From: DASUPK01 sp963831605 | Lineage (GTDB): Bacteria; Actinomycetota; Thermoleophilia; Solirubrobacterales; 70-9 | Assembly (NCBI GenBank): GCA_963831605.1 | Contig: CAWHQR010000005.1 | Span: 62,001 to 126,000 of the forward strand | Direction of reading: 5' to 3' | Length of the DNA stretch: 64,000 nt | Part shown: piece by piece, positions 18,770 to 28,600 of the stretch | Numbering within the stretch: the stretch's first letter is position 1 | Layout: every line of letters begins with the position of its first letter | Translations under genes and position numbers: made by a program | The notes under the pieces: generated by a model | What the model saw: only the letters and a program-made list of their open reading frames with translations | Told to the model about the DNA's origin: nothing | Database searches by the model: none

Positions 18770-19573
18770 CTACCCGGCCACCACCCAGCCGCCATCCACG
18801 TGGATCACCTGACCGGTGATGTACCCGGCCCCGTCCGAGGCCAAGAACAGGACGGTCTCGGCGATCTCCTCCGGTTTGCCGAAACGCTTTAGCGGGTTCA
18901 TGGCGATTGCCTCGTCGATGTGCTCGGGCGAGACTCCCCACTCGGTCTCCCATTCGCCTGAGATTGGCCCGGGTGCGAGTGCGTTTACGCGAATCTCCGG
19001 GGCCAGGTCCCTAGCCAGCGTGGTGGTGAAGCCGCGGATCGCTCCCTTCGCGGTGGAGTAGGTGACGGGAACGAAGTTGATTGCGTTTTCGGGATTGATC
19101 CCGTTCCCGTAGGTGCTCGAGAAATTGACGATGGCGCCGCGGCGACCTTCGAGCATCATCGGCCTCACCGCGTGACACATACGCATTGCCCCGATCACGT
19201 CGACCTGGAAGAGGGCGCTCGCCGCAGCAGGGTCCATTTTGCTGAATCTCACAGTGTCCGCCTCGTCGAGGCGGCCCGCGGCGTTGACGAGGACGTCCAA
19301 CCGGCCGTAGCGCTCCATGACGTCGGCGACGAAGGCGTCCACCGAGTCCTGATCCGTGACGTCTAGCTGGCCCGAGTGAGCTTGTCCGCCCTGGCCTTCC
19401 AGACCCGCCACGATCTCCCCGGCGTTGGACGCAGAGGAGCGATAGCCGATTGCAACCGAGGCTCCCTCCGAACCGAAGCCTCTGGCGACCGCTCCGCCAA
19501 GCGTTCCTCCGCCCCCGGTGACCACCGCCACTCTCCCGTCGAACCGCCGCCCGTCGTTCCATTGAGCATCCAT
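18770..19573 (-). CDS. SDR-family oxidoreductase
   Basis: 267-residue classical short-chain dehydrogenase. The NAD(P) motif TGGGGTLGGAVA, the NAAG segment, catalytic Ser in VNFSSTYG, the Y-x-x-x-K in VTYSTAKGA, and the C-terminal ITGQVIHVDGGW are all visible. Start ATG 19573 is preceded by GGAGGAGGACC. It lies 138 bp downstream of the alkyl-DHAP-synthase-like gene on the same strand, so one possible role is reduction of the keto product of that enzyme; this is inference. Alternatives are 3-oxoacyl reductase or a general alcohol dehydrogenase. Confidence 0.85.
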   Translation of the reverse strand: MDAQWNDGRRFDGRVAVVTGGGGTLGGAVARGFGSEGASVAIGYRSSASNAGEIVAGLEGQGGQAHSGQLDVTDQDSVDAFVADVMERYGRLDVLVNAAGRLDEADTVRFSKMDPAAASALFQVDVIGAMRMCHAVRPMMLEGRRGAIVNFSSTYGNGINPENAINFVPVTYSTAKGAIRGFTTTLARDLAPEIRVNALAPGPISGEWETEWGVSPEHIDEAIAMNPLKRFGKPEEIAETVLFLASDGAGYITGQVIHVDGGWVVAG

Positions 19574-19654
19574 GGTCCTCCTCCGGTGGGTATCCCCTGG
19601 GCCAGCGATTAGATCAGACGCGGTATGAGCGCGATCCCAGGCGGTCCACGCAAA

Positions 19655-19680
19655 CCGCTGCTTTCCATGCAAAACAGCGG
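19655..19680. repeat. Short palindromic repeat unit
   Basis: CCGCTGCTTT, 6-nt centre CCATGC, then AAAACAGCGG, a near-perfect hairpin. It shares its left 20 nt with the unit at 18711 and its outer arms with the unit at 18254. It lies between two minus-strand genes. Confidence 0.5.
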
Positions 19681-19711
19681 TCCGCGAATCACACCATCAA
19701 GGAAGCGGCCG

Positions 19712-21346
19712 CTACGGGTCGATCAGCACGCCCGGGTTCAGCACGGCCTTCGGGTCCAGCCGGCGCTTCGCAGCCCGCAGCGCGTCCGCGAACGGATCCG
19801 GGCGCTGCCGGTCATACCAAGGGCGATGATCGCGGCCGACGGCGTGATGGTGGGTGATCGTGCCGCCCGCATCGATCAGCGTTTCGGAGACCGCCGCCTT
19901 GATCTCATCCCACTGCGCGACCTCGTCCCCCCGCCTCGCCGGCGCCAGCACCGTGTAGTAGGGCGCCGGCCCGTCGGGATAGACGTGGGTGAAGCGGCAG
20001 CTGATCCGCGGCGAACCTCGTCCGTCGCCCCTCGTTCCGCTCGCCTCGGCGACCGCTCGCTTCGCCGTCTCCATCACCTCGGCGTGGAAGTCGGGGAACC
20101 GATCCCAGGTGATCGCCGTCTCGAAGGTGTCGGAGAGGATCCCGCAGGCGACCAGGGAGTCCCGCAGGTAGGGAGCGGAGAGGAACGCGCTGCGCCAGGC
20201 ATTGACGGCGTCCTCGCCGCCGGCGCCTGACTCGCGCCCGCCGCCCCGCCGGGGCTCGCCCGGCTCCCCTCCGTGGCTGCGGCAGATGTCGAGGGCCAGG
20301 GACATCGGCTCCTCGACCGGGACGTGCGCCGATTCGAAGCCGAGCACCAGCAGCGCCTTGCCGGGCGGCCCGGCCGAGGTCGTGTCCGACTCGAGCGGGT
20401 CGAGCAACCTGCAGTTGGAGGGGTTGAGGCCCGACTGCGAGATCTCCCGGACCGCCTCGGCGCCCGTGGCGAAGTCGTCGTAGGCGACCCCGCAGGAGAT
20501 CTTCTCGGTGGGGCGCTCGCGCACGCGAACCCAGGCATCGACGATCACCCCGAGGATCCCCTCGGAGCCGATCAGCATCCGGTCCGGGCTTGGCCCCGCC
20601 CCCGATCCCGGCAGCCGCCTGCTCTCCCACTCTGCGTCCAGCGTCACCGCCCGGACCGACTCGACCAGGTCGTCGATGTGGGTCTCGAGCATCGCGAAGT
20701 GCCCGCCCGCGCGGGTCGCGATCCAGCCTCCCAGGGTGGAGTACTCGAACGACTGCGGGAAGTGCCGCAGGGTGAGCCCGTGCTCACGGAGCTGGTGCTC
20801 GAGCAGCGGGCCGGTCGCGCCGGCCTGGATGCGGGCCGCCTTCGACAAGGGGTCAACCTCGAGCACCCGGTCCATCCGCTTCAGATCGATGCTGACCACG
20901 CCCGGGTACCGATCGCGCATCCGCGGCTCCACTCCCCCGACGACGCTCGTGCCGCCGCCGAACGGGATCGCGGCCGCGCCCTCGTCGGCGCAGTAGTTGA
21001 GGACGATGTCCACGTCCTCCGCCGACTCCGGGTAGGCGACCAGATCAGGCGGATTCGAAAACTCGCCGCGGAAGCCACGGACCACGTCCCGGTAGGCCTT
21101 GCCGAGGGAATGCGAAACGCGGTCGTAGCGGTCGGAGGAGAACATCTCTGCGAACCGCGCCGGGGGCCTGATGCGTGGCTCGGGCAGCTCCACCGACTCG
21201 AGCGGGACCGGATTCTCGATCCGATCTACCTTAAAACCGAGACGTTCCGTGACCGCCTTGGCGGTAGCCTCCACCTGGTCGCGCGGGGGCTGTTGATCTT
21301 CGTATCCCCAGCCCCAATGCTTGAGCCGCCGGGTCGCCGTCGCCAC
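19712..21346 (-). CDS. FAD-linked oxidase, alkyldihydroxyacetonephosphate-synthase-like
   Basis: 544-residue VAO/PCMH-type flavoprotein. The start LKHWGWGYEDQQ, the segment RFAEMFSSDRYDRVSHSLGK, PDLVAYPESAEDVD, FAD loop IPFGGGTSVVGG, and C-terminal GGTITHHHAVGRDH match AGPS-type enzymes, which replace the acyl chain of acyl-DHAP with a fatty alcohol to start ether-lipid synthesis. Bacterial homologues can also be D-lactate or glycolate oxidases, but the triple-His HHHAVG motif favours the AGPS side. A fatty-acyl reductase that could supply the alcohol is encoded 0.7 kb away. Confidence 0.82.
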   Translation of the reverse strand: MATATRRLKHWGWGYEDQQPPRDQVEATAKAVTERLGFKVDRIENPVPLESVELPEPRIRPPARFAEMFSSDRYDRVSHSLGKAYRDVVRGFRGEFSNPPDLVAYPESAEDVDIVLNYCADEGAAAIPFGGGTSVVGGVEPRMRDRYPGVVSIDLKRMDRVLEVDPLSKAARIQAGATGPLLEHQLREHGLTLRHFPQSFEYSTLGGWIATRAGGHFAMLETHIDDLVESVRAVTLDAEWESRRLPGSGAGPSPDRMLIGSEGILGVIVDAWVRVRERPTEKISCGVAYDDFATGAEAVREISQSGLNPSNCRLLDPLESDTTSAGPPGKALLVLGFESAHVPVEEPMSLALDICRSHGGEPGEPRRGGGRESGAGGEDAVNAWRSAFLSAPYLRDSLVACGILSDTFETAITWDRFPDFHAEVMETAKRAVAEASGTRGDGRGSPRISCRFTHVYPDGPAPYYTVLAPARRGDEVAQWDEIKAAVSETLIDAGGTITHHHAVGRDHRPWYDRQRPDPFADALRAAKRRLDPKAVLNPGVLIDP

Positions 21347-21428
21347 GCGCCGACATTACTTCACAGGCGACGACCCCAGCCAGGGAGCGTCGGCGGTCCG
21401 TTCCAGAAACCAAAGGGAGAGTGGGCAA

Positions 21429-22001
21429 GTGAAGCGGGTAATCCAGTCGCGCTACGCGTGGGCGATCGCCAGCGGAGTTCTGGTGGCCTTGATCGCCATA
21501 GGAGGGGTCGCCGTCGCGGGAACGGCTACCTCGTCGAAGAAGAAGAGCAAGGGTCTCACCGCTGCGCAGGCGAGATCGATCGCGGATCAGCAGATCGCCG
21601 CGCAGGCACCGGGCCTCTCCGTCGCCAGGGCCGCCAACGCAACGAACGCCGACAACGCGACCAATGCGGGCAATGCAAGCACGGCGGGGAGCGCGAATCC
21701 GATCGCCTTCGCCCACATCAACTCCGATGGGTCGATCGATCAGGCGAAGTCGAAGAACATGGCGAACGCCACCGTCAGCCGCCCCAGCACGGGGATGTAC
21801 TGCTTCTACCACCTCGGATTTGCCTTCAAGGGCGCGCAGGTGACCGTGGACTACGACGACTCCCACAACCAGTACGGGCCGCAGTTCGGGAGCACGGACT
21901 CGAGCGCCTGCACCCCCGCAGCCGACGCTTACGTCTTGATGGTGATTACGGACGGGACGGCGGTCGATGACGCCGGCTTCTTCATCGTCTTCTACAACTG
22001 A
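21429..22001 (+). CDS. Secreted or membrane-anchored hypothetical protein with Asn-Ala repeats
   Basis: 190 residues from GTG 21429, with GGGAGAG at 21415-21421 as ribosome-binding site. An N-terminal TM or signal-anchor (WAIASGVLVALIAIGGVAVAG) is followed by SSKKKSKGLTAAQARSIADQQIAA, then a low-complexity run of NA(T/D/G) units (ANATNADNATNAGNA), then a ~95-residue beta-rich C-domain with two Cys. Actinobacterial surface proteins often have such Asn/Ala repeats ahead of a globular domain. No function can be assigned. Confidence 0.7.
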   Translation: MKRVIQSRYAWAIASGVLVALIAIGGVAVAGTATSSKKKSKGLTAAQARSIADQQIAAQAPGLSVARAANATNADNATNAGNASTAGSANPIAFAHINSDGSIDQAKSKNMANATVSRPSTGMYCFYHLGFAFKGAQVTVDYDDSHNQYGPQFGSTDSSACTPAADAYVLMVITDGTAVDDAGFFIVFYN

Positions 22002-22052
22002 GCCCTGAGCGGCGCAAGCACTAAACGGGTCGCGCTGCCGCGCGCCCTCGCA

Positions 22053-24068
22053 TTACCAGTGCACGCCGCGCATCAGGTACGCGAAGGCGACGCCCTCGGT
22101 GGAGAGCTCCTGCTCCTTCTCGGCGGGCTTCCCGTCGTCCTTCCCCTTGCCCTTCGCAGCGCTCGATTCCGGGAAGAGCTTGTAGGCGGTGTTGAGGATC
22201 GCGTCCGAGGCCTTCGGGGCGACGTTGTAGAGCAGCTCGCCGAAGTTCCCGAGGCGGGTCGCGACCTTCTTCGGCTTGCGGATCATCGCGTCGCAGATCA
22301 TGTCCGCGGCCTCCTCGGGCGTGATCGTCGGGAAGGCGTCGTACATCTTGGTCGGCGCGATCATCGGCGTTCGGACGAGCGGCATGTGGATGGTCGTGAT
22401 GTGGACGCCGTCATCGATCACCTCGGAGGCGACGCACCGTGACCAGGCGTCGAGGGCCGCCTTGGAGGCGACGTAGGCCGAGAAGCGGGGCGTGTTGGTC
22501 TGCACCCCGATCGAGCTGATGTTGATGATGTGGCCGCCCTTGCGCCCCACGCTGCGCTTGCGCATGCTGGGCAGCACGCTCAGGATCAGCCGGAGCGCTC
22601 CGAAGTAGTTGAGCTGCATGGTCCGCTCGAAGTCGTGGAAGCGCTCGTAGGAGTTCTCGATCGAGCGCCGGATCGAGCGGCCGGCGTTGTTGACCAGGAT
22701 GTCCACGCGCTCGTGCTGGTCGAGCACCTCCTTGGCCATCCGCTCCACGTCTTCCAGGTCGGAGAGGTCGCATTGGTGGATGTGCGCGCTGCCACCGGCC
22801 TCCTCGATTTCCGCCCTGGTCTCCTCGAGCTTCTCCGGGGTGCGCGCCACCAGCAGCACCTCGGCGCCGGCGTCGCCGCACTTGACTGCACAGGCCTTGC
22901 CGATCCCCGACGAGGCCCCCGTGATCAGGACGACCTTGCCGCCGATCGCCCCGGAGAGCGAGCGGTCCTTGAACAGATCCGGGTCGAGGTTCCGCTCCCA
23001 GTAGTCCCAGAGCCTGTCGGCGTAGCCGGGCAGCGGTGGGACGGAGATCCCACTCCCCTCCAGCGCCTCCTGCGTCTTGGTCGAGTCGAAATCGGTCGGG
23101 TAGTTGATGTAGACGAGCACCGAGCGCGGGATACCCAGGTCGGCGAGCACCTGGTCGCTGATCCGCTTGACTGGCGGCAGCATCGTCAGCCCACCGCGGA
23201 CCTGCTTCGGGATGAAGTCGAACATCCGCGAGTCGATCCTCATGACCGCCTCGGGCGCGTGCGCTGCCTTCGCGAAGGTGTTGATCACCTGGCCCGCCGA
23301 CAGCGGATTCGGGTCGGTGAGGTGGAATGCCTGCCCGTCGAGCCCATCGATGTGGGCGATGTGGTCCATCGCCTTGGCGACGAAGTCGACCGGGACGATG
23401 TTGATCTTCCGTCCCTCGATCCCGATCCCGGGGAACCACTGCGGGACGGCGTTCCGGGCTCGCTGCAAGAGCTTGAAGAAGTAGTACGGGCCATCGACCT
23501 TGTCCATCTCGCCGGTCTCCGAGTGACCGACCACGATGCCCGGCCGATAGACCCGCCACGGCACCTCGCACTCCTCCCGCACCACTGCCTCGGACTCGTG
23601 CTTGGTCTGGAAGTAGGGGTGGTTGTCCACCTCCTCGGCCTCCTCGAACATGTCCTCGGTGAAGGTGCCCTTGTAAAGGCCGGCAGCGGCGATCGAACTG
23701 ACCATGTGGAAGTGCTTGGCGTCGAGCTCCTTGGCGAGCTTGACGGCCTCCCTGGTGCCCTCGACGTTCGCGATGCGCTGGCTCTCGGCGTCCGCGGTCA
23801 TGTCGTAGATCGCGGCGAGATGGAAGAAGTGGTCGACCTTCCCCTGCAGCTCCGAGATCCGATCACCGCAGCCCAGGTGCTCCTGGGAGAGGTCGCCGAT
23901 GACCGGCACGATCCGGTCGTCGTCCGCGCCCCAGCGGCTCAGGAGCTCCTCGAGCCGGCCACGTGACCCCTCGCGGACGAGGACGTAGATGGTGCCCTCG
24001 CGCGCAAGCAGCTGCTCGACCAGGTTGCGGCCGATGAAACCGGTTGCGCCCGTGACGAAGTAGCTCAT
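22053..24068 (-). CDS. Fatty-acyl-CoA reductase-like SDR fusion (AcrA1 type)
   Basis: 671 residues with two dehydrogenase modules. The first (about 1-360) is an extended SDR starting YFVTGATGFIGRNLVEQLLA with YFQTKHESE as the Y-x-x-x-K, like the NAD-binding-4/male-sterility domain of fatty-acyl reductases. The second (about 375-630) is a classical SDR with VVLITGASSGIGKACA, NNAG, IINISSIG and YVASKAALDAW. This architecture is that of mycobacterial AcrA1 (Rv3391-type), reducing acyl-CoA or acyl-ACP to aldehyde/alcohol. The hydrophilic Lys/Glu-rich tail is unusual. Confidence 0.85.
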   Translation of the reverse strand: MSYFVTGATGFIGRNLVEQLLAREGTIYVLVREGSRGRLEELLSRWGADDDRIVPVIGDLSQEHLGCGDRISELQGKVDHFFHLAAIYDMTADAESQRIANVEGTREAVKLAKELDAKHFHMVSSIAAAGLYKGTFTEDMFEEAEEVDNHPYFQTKHESEAVVREECEVPWRVYRPGIVVGHSETGEMDKVDGPYYFFKLLQRARNAVPQWFPGIGIEGRKINIVPVDFVAKAMDHIAHIDGLDGQAFHLTDPNPLSAGQVINTFAKAAHAPEAVMRIDSRMFDFIPKQVRGGLTMLPPVKRISDQVLADLGIPRSVLVYINYPTDFDSTKTQEALEGSGISVPPLPGYADRLWDYWERNLDPDLFKDRSLSGAIGGKVVLITGASSGIGKACAVKCGDAGAEVLLVARTPEKLEETRAEIEEAGGSAHIHQCDLSDLEDVERMAKEVLDQHERVDILVNNAGRSIRRSIENSYERFHDFERTMQLNYFGALRLILSVLPSMRKRSVGRKGGHIINISSIGVQTNTPRFSAYVASKAALDAWSRCVASEVIDDGVHITTIHMPLVRTPMIAPTKMYDAFPTITPEEAADMICDAMIRKPKKVATRLGNFGELLYNVAPKASDAILNTAYKLFPESSAAKGKGKDDGKPAEKEQELSTEGVAFAYLMRGVHW

Positions 24069-24117
24069 CTCACCTCCTCACGGGGAACTTACACCGCGAG
24101 CCAAGTAGCCGGAACCG

Positions 24118-25297
24118 CTAGAGCTTGCCCTTCTCGCAGCCCTTGCCGGTGTCCTTGCCGGGGCCACCGACGCACCGATCCTTGGAGCCCTTCGCCGCGA
24201 CCAGCTTGTCCTTGCCGGCCCCACCGCAGATCCTGTCGTTGCCGCCCTTGCCCTTGATCTTGTCGTTGCCGCCGTTGCCGACGATCACGTCGGGTCCCTT
24301 CGTCCCCTTGAGCTTCTCTGCAGAGTCGGTGCCGATGATGGTCGCGCGGCGGCCTGCACACTTGTAGACGTATTCCCAGTCCGGCTGGAACTCGTTCTTC
24401 GGTGCCGGCGTGTTGGTCAGGTCGACCTGGCCGGAGCCGTCGGCGTTCATCGCCCAGATGTCCAGGACACTCCCGCTCTGTCGCTTGAATGCGATCAGCT
24501 TGTCGTCCGGCGAGTAGGCCGGCGAGGTGTCCTGTGCCCCCGCCGCGTTGGACAGGTCGATCTGGCCGGTGCCATCAGCGTTCATCGCCCAGATATCCGA
24601 CTCGCTGCTGCCGTTGAAGCGCTCGTAGGCGATCCGCGCACCGTCGGACGAATACGCCGGCTCCTCCTCGCCCGCCGGCGACGGGGTATTGGTCAGGTCC
24701 CTCTGGTCGGAGCCATCCACGTTCATGCTCCAGATGTCGAGCTGGGCGGATGTTCCGCGGAAGAAGGCGACCCGTTGCCCGTGGGCGAGAACGGAGGGTC
24801 GCATTCGCCGCTGTTCGGTGTGTTGGTCAGGTCCCTCTGGCCACTCCCGTCGATGTTCATGATCCAGACGTCGCAGTCGCTGCCGTTGTACCTGACGAAG
24901 GCGATCTGGCGGCCGTTGGGCGAGAAGTTGGGTCGAAGTCCTGGTTCGGGGCGGCCGTCCTGGTGAGGTCGACCTGCCCCGAGCCGTCGGCGTTCATCAG
25001 CCAGACGTCCTCCTGCATCCCGTCAGCACGGACGAAGGCGATCAGGCGCCCGTCCGGGGAGAAGGAAGGGCTGGTGTCGTCGACGCCCGGCGTGTTGGTC
25101 AACTCGATCCGCCCCGAGCCATCACCGTTCATCACGTCGACGTGGCACTTGGTCCCACAGCTGGCGAACGCGATCCGGCCATTCGTCCCGATCGGGAAGG
25201 CGGCGGAGGCGATCGTCGGCACCGCAAGGAGAGCCACTGCGCAAGCCAGCACTGCGACACCCAGGACACCTGACCGTTGGGAATCCCCAGCTCCCAT
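24118..25297 (-). CDS. Secreted TolB/PD40 beta-propeller with C-terminal Asp/Gly repeats (two apparent frameshifts)
   Basis: Signal peptide (GVLGVAVLACAVALLAVPTIASA), then about six PD40/WD40-like blades of the form IAF.R..G...DIW.MNADGSGQ.DLTN.P....P..SPDG. The end has hemolysin-type repeats (GPDVIVGNGGNDKIKGKGGND) and a Cys pair. The frame breaks twice: near 24931 FDPT should continue as FSPNGRQIAF, and near 24791 FSP should continue as GQRVAFFRG. Each is corrected by adding one base. Function unknown; such proteins are cell-surface or secreted scaffolds. Confidence 0.75.
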
Positions 25298-25352
25298 CGC
25301 TCAGAACCTACACCGTGGCAGGCCGGCTCGGGCCGAGCGCAATAATCAAGTC

Positions 25353-25634
25353 GTGGGGCTCTTCTACGACCCGGCCAGCAACCTCGATCCGAAGCGCGAC
25401 GAGCGGCTGCGCGCCGCCGCGGCCAGGGTCGAGATCCGTCCCGCGGAGCGGGCGGCCTGGCTCGGGATGAGGTCCCTCGCCTGCCCGGAGTGCGACATGC
25501 CGCTCGCGCTCTCGGGACCGGTCGGCTTCTCGGACATGATCGCCTGCGCCTTCTGCGAGACGGTGGCGCCGACCCGCGAGTTCATCCGGGAGAACGGCTG
25601 GCCCGCGGTCGACCTGATCGCTCGGATCGGGTAG
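25353..25634 (+). CDS. Small zinc-ribbon-like protein
   Basis: 93 residues from GTG 25353. The N-half is a basic/acidic helix (RDERLRAAAARVEIRPAERAAWLG). The C-half has a C-x2-C...C-x2-C pair (LACPECDMPLAL and IACAFCETVAP), consistent with one bound zinc. No family name recognised. An AT-rich AATAAT lies 6 nt upstream of the start. Confidence 0.62.
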   Translation: MGLFYDPASNLDPKRDERLRAAAARVEIRPAERAAWLGMRSLACPECDMPLALSGPVGFSDMIACAFCETVAPTREFIRENGWPAVDLIARIG

Positions 25635-25676
25635 TGCAAAGCAGCTTTAGAGAACGTCATACAGTTAGTAAGGGGA

Positions 25677-28600
25677 ATGGCGACTAAGCAGAAGGTTCAG
25701 CTCTTGATGCCCGAAATGGGCGAGTCGGTGACGGAGGGCACCGTGCTCGAGTGGCATGTCTCGGAGGGCGATTCCGTGGAAGAGGGCGACACGATGGTCG
25801 AGGTCTCGACCGACAAGGTCGACGCCGAGGTCCCCGCCCCCGCCAGCGGCACCGTCACGAAGATCCTGGTGCAGCCCGACGATGAGATCGAGGTCGGCAA
25901 ACCGATGGCCGAGATCGATCCGAACGGCGGACCACCGGAGAAGGAGGCCGAAGCCTCCGGGGACGCTTCTCTGATCGCGAAGCCGGGTCGAACGGCGCCG
26001 GCGAGTCCACGACTGCCACCACGGACGACTCCTCGGTCTCCGCTGGGAAGAGCCTGGAGGGCGGAGGCCTGGAGATCGTCATGCCCGAGATGGGCGAGTC
26101 GGTCACCGAGGGAACCGTCCTCGAGTGGCACGTCTCCGAGGGCGATCAGATCGCGGAAGGCGACACCGTCGTCGAGGTCTCCACCGACAAGGTCGACGCC
26201 GAGGTCCCCGCTCCCGCCAGCGGCACGATCACCAAGATCCTGGTCGGTCCCGACGAGACCATCGAGGTCGGCAAGCCGCTCGCCGAGATGACCAAGGGCG
26301 AAGCTCCGAGCGCCGACGGCGCGGCGACCAGGGTTGCCAAGCCAGACACACCCACGCCCGATACGGCCGCAGCCGAAGGCGAGGCCGTGGCGGGTGATGG
26401 CGAAGCCGTCAGCCAGGCCGCCAACGCCACTCCGGTGGCGCGGCGGGCGGCTCAGGCGAACGGAGTGGATCTGGCCGGCGTCAAGGGCAGCGGTCCAGGC
26501 GGCAAGATCACCAAAGCGGACGTCCTGAACGGGGGCGACGGCGCCGCGCCCGCCAAGGCCGCTGAGGGCGAGGCGACGCCGCTGCGGGGACCGGCCGCCA
26601 CGCTCGCCAAGGCGATGGACGAGAGCCGCTCGATTCCGACGGCAACCTCGTTCCGTGAGCTCGCAGTCGACACCCTTGACGCCAAGCGCAGGGCGCTGAA
26701 CGAGGTGCTGAAGGAGCGCGGGATGAAGGTGAGCTTCACTCACCTGATCGCCTGGGCCATCGTCAAGGCCGCGCAGGAATGGCCCGTGATGGGGCGGGCC
26801 TTCGAGGAACGCGATGGCAAGCCGACCGTGATCGAGCCGGGGGGCGTCAACCTGGGCATCGCCGTCGACGTGGAGCGCAAGGGCAAGCGCTCCCTGCTGG
26901 TCCCCTGCATCAAGGGCGCGGATCGGCTCGACTTCAAGGGCTTCCACTCCTACTACGAGGAGCTGATCACGAAGACCCGGGAGAACAGCCTCACCGCAGA
27001 CGACTTCCAGGGGACCAACATCAGCCTCACCAACCCGGGTGGGCTCGGGACCGTCGCCTCAGTGCCGCGCCTGCTCAAGGGTCAGGGCACGATCGTCGCC
27101 TGCGGCTCGCTCGCCTATCCGGTCGAGTGGAGGCACGCTCCGCCGGAGAAGATCAAGGCGCTGGGGGTCTCGAAGGTGATGACGATGACCTCCACGTATG
27201 ACCACCGAGTGATCCAAGGTGCCGAGTCCGGATCCTTCCTGCGCCGCATCGAGGAGCTGCTGCAGGGCGAGGACGACTTCTACGAGTCGGTCGCGCGGGA
27301 GCTCGAGGTCGACCCCACTCCCATCACCTCCGCGCACGCGGCGTCGGCCTCCTCGCCACCGCTGGCGGCGCCCGGCTCGCCCGGCGGACCGACAGCCCCC
27401 AGCGTCGCCGCGAGGCCCAGCACCGAGCTCCTCCAGGGCGTGCAGGCCGCGACCTCCCTGCTCAAGGCCTACCGCACGCACGGCCACCTGGCCGCCCGGC
27501 TGGATCCGCTCGGCTCCGAGCCCAAGGGCGATCCGGCGATCCAGCCCGAGACGCTCAACCTGACCCCCGAGCTGATGGCCCAGATCCCGGCGGAGATCCT
27601 CCGCATCGGGGTCGAGGGCGAAACGCTCCTCGAGGTCCTGCCGCGGATGCGCGAGGCCTACTGCGGCACGATCGCCTACCAGATCGAGCACCTCTCCTCG
27701 CATCAGCAGCGGATGTGGCTCAGGGACATGATCGAGACGGGCTGGCACCGCAAGCCGCTCGACGCCGACGAGAAGCAGCGCCTCCTCGACCGGCTGATCT
27801 CGGTGTTCGGCTTCGAGCGCTATCTGGAGAAGGCCTACCTCGGCCAGAAGATGTTCTCGATCGAGGGTCTCGACGCCGTCGTGCCGATGCTCGACGAGGT
27901 CTTCGAGATGGCCCACACGGAGGGCGCCCACGACGTGGTCATCGGCATGGCCCACCGCGGCCGGCTCGCCGTCCTCGCCCACAACATCTGCCGTCCCGTC
28001 GAGGCGATCCTGGCCGAGTTCGAGGGCGCCAAGGCGATCGAAGCGGTCAAGTCGCTGGCAGCGATCCCGACCGGCGGCACCGGCGACGTCAAGTACCACT
28101 ACGGCCACGGCGGCCTCTACAAGACGAAGGACGGCTCCGAGATCGGCGTCCGCCTCTATCCGAACCCGAGCCACCTCGAGTTCGTCGACCCGGTGGTCAC
28201 GGGCGCCGCGCGAGCCTCCCAGACCAGCCGCCAGAACGGCCGCCTCGAGCACGACCCGATGGCCGCCGTCCCGGTGCTCCTCCACGGCGACGCGGCCTTC
28301 CCGGCACAGGGAGTCGTGGCGGAGACGCTCAACCTCCAGTCGCTGAAGGGCTACGCGACGGGCGGCACGATCCACATCATCCAGGACAACCAGATCGGTT
28401 TCACCACCGACCCCGAGGAGGGACGCTCCACGCCCTACGCGGCCGACATGGCGAAGGGCTTCAACGTGCCGATCATCCACGTGAACGCCGACGACCCGGA
28501 GGCCTCCGTCGCCGCCGTCCGTCTGGCGATGGCCTACCGCGAGCGCTGGGGCCGCGACGTCGTCATCGACCTGATCGGCTATCGCCGGTTCGGCCACAAC

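Noticed and set aside
24750..25352. N-terminal extension of the small zinc-ribbon protein
   Set aside because: The open frame overlaps the antisense PD40 gene with no recognisable sequence; the compact protein starts at GTG 25353.
26081..26083. ATG 26081 as the start of 2-oxoglutarate dehydrogenase
   Set aside because: It falls inside the second lipoyl domain (MPEMGESV is preceded by GLEIV in frame) and has no promoter of its own; the first lipoyl domain at 25677 has both a ribosome-binding site and a start.
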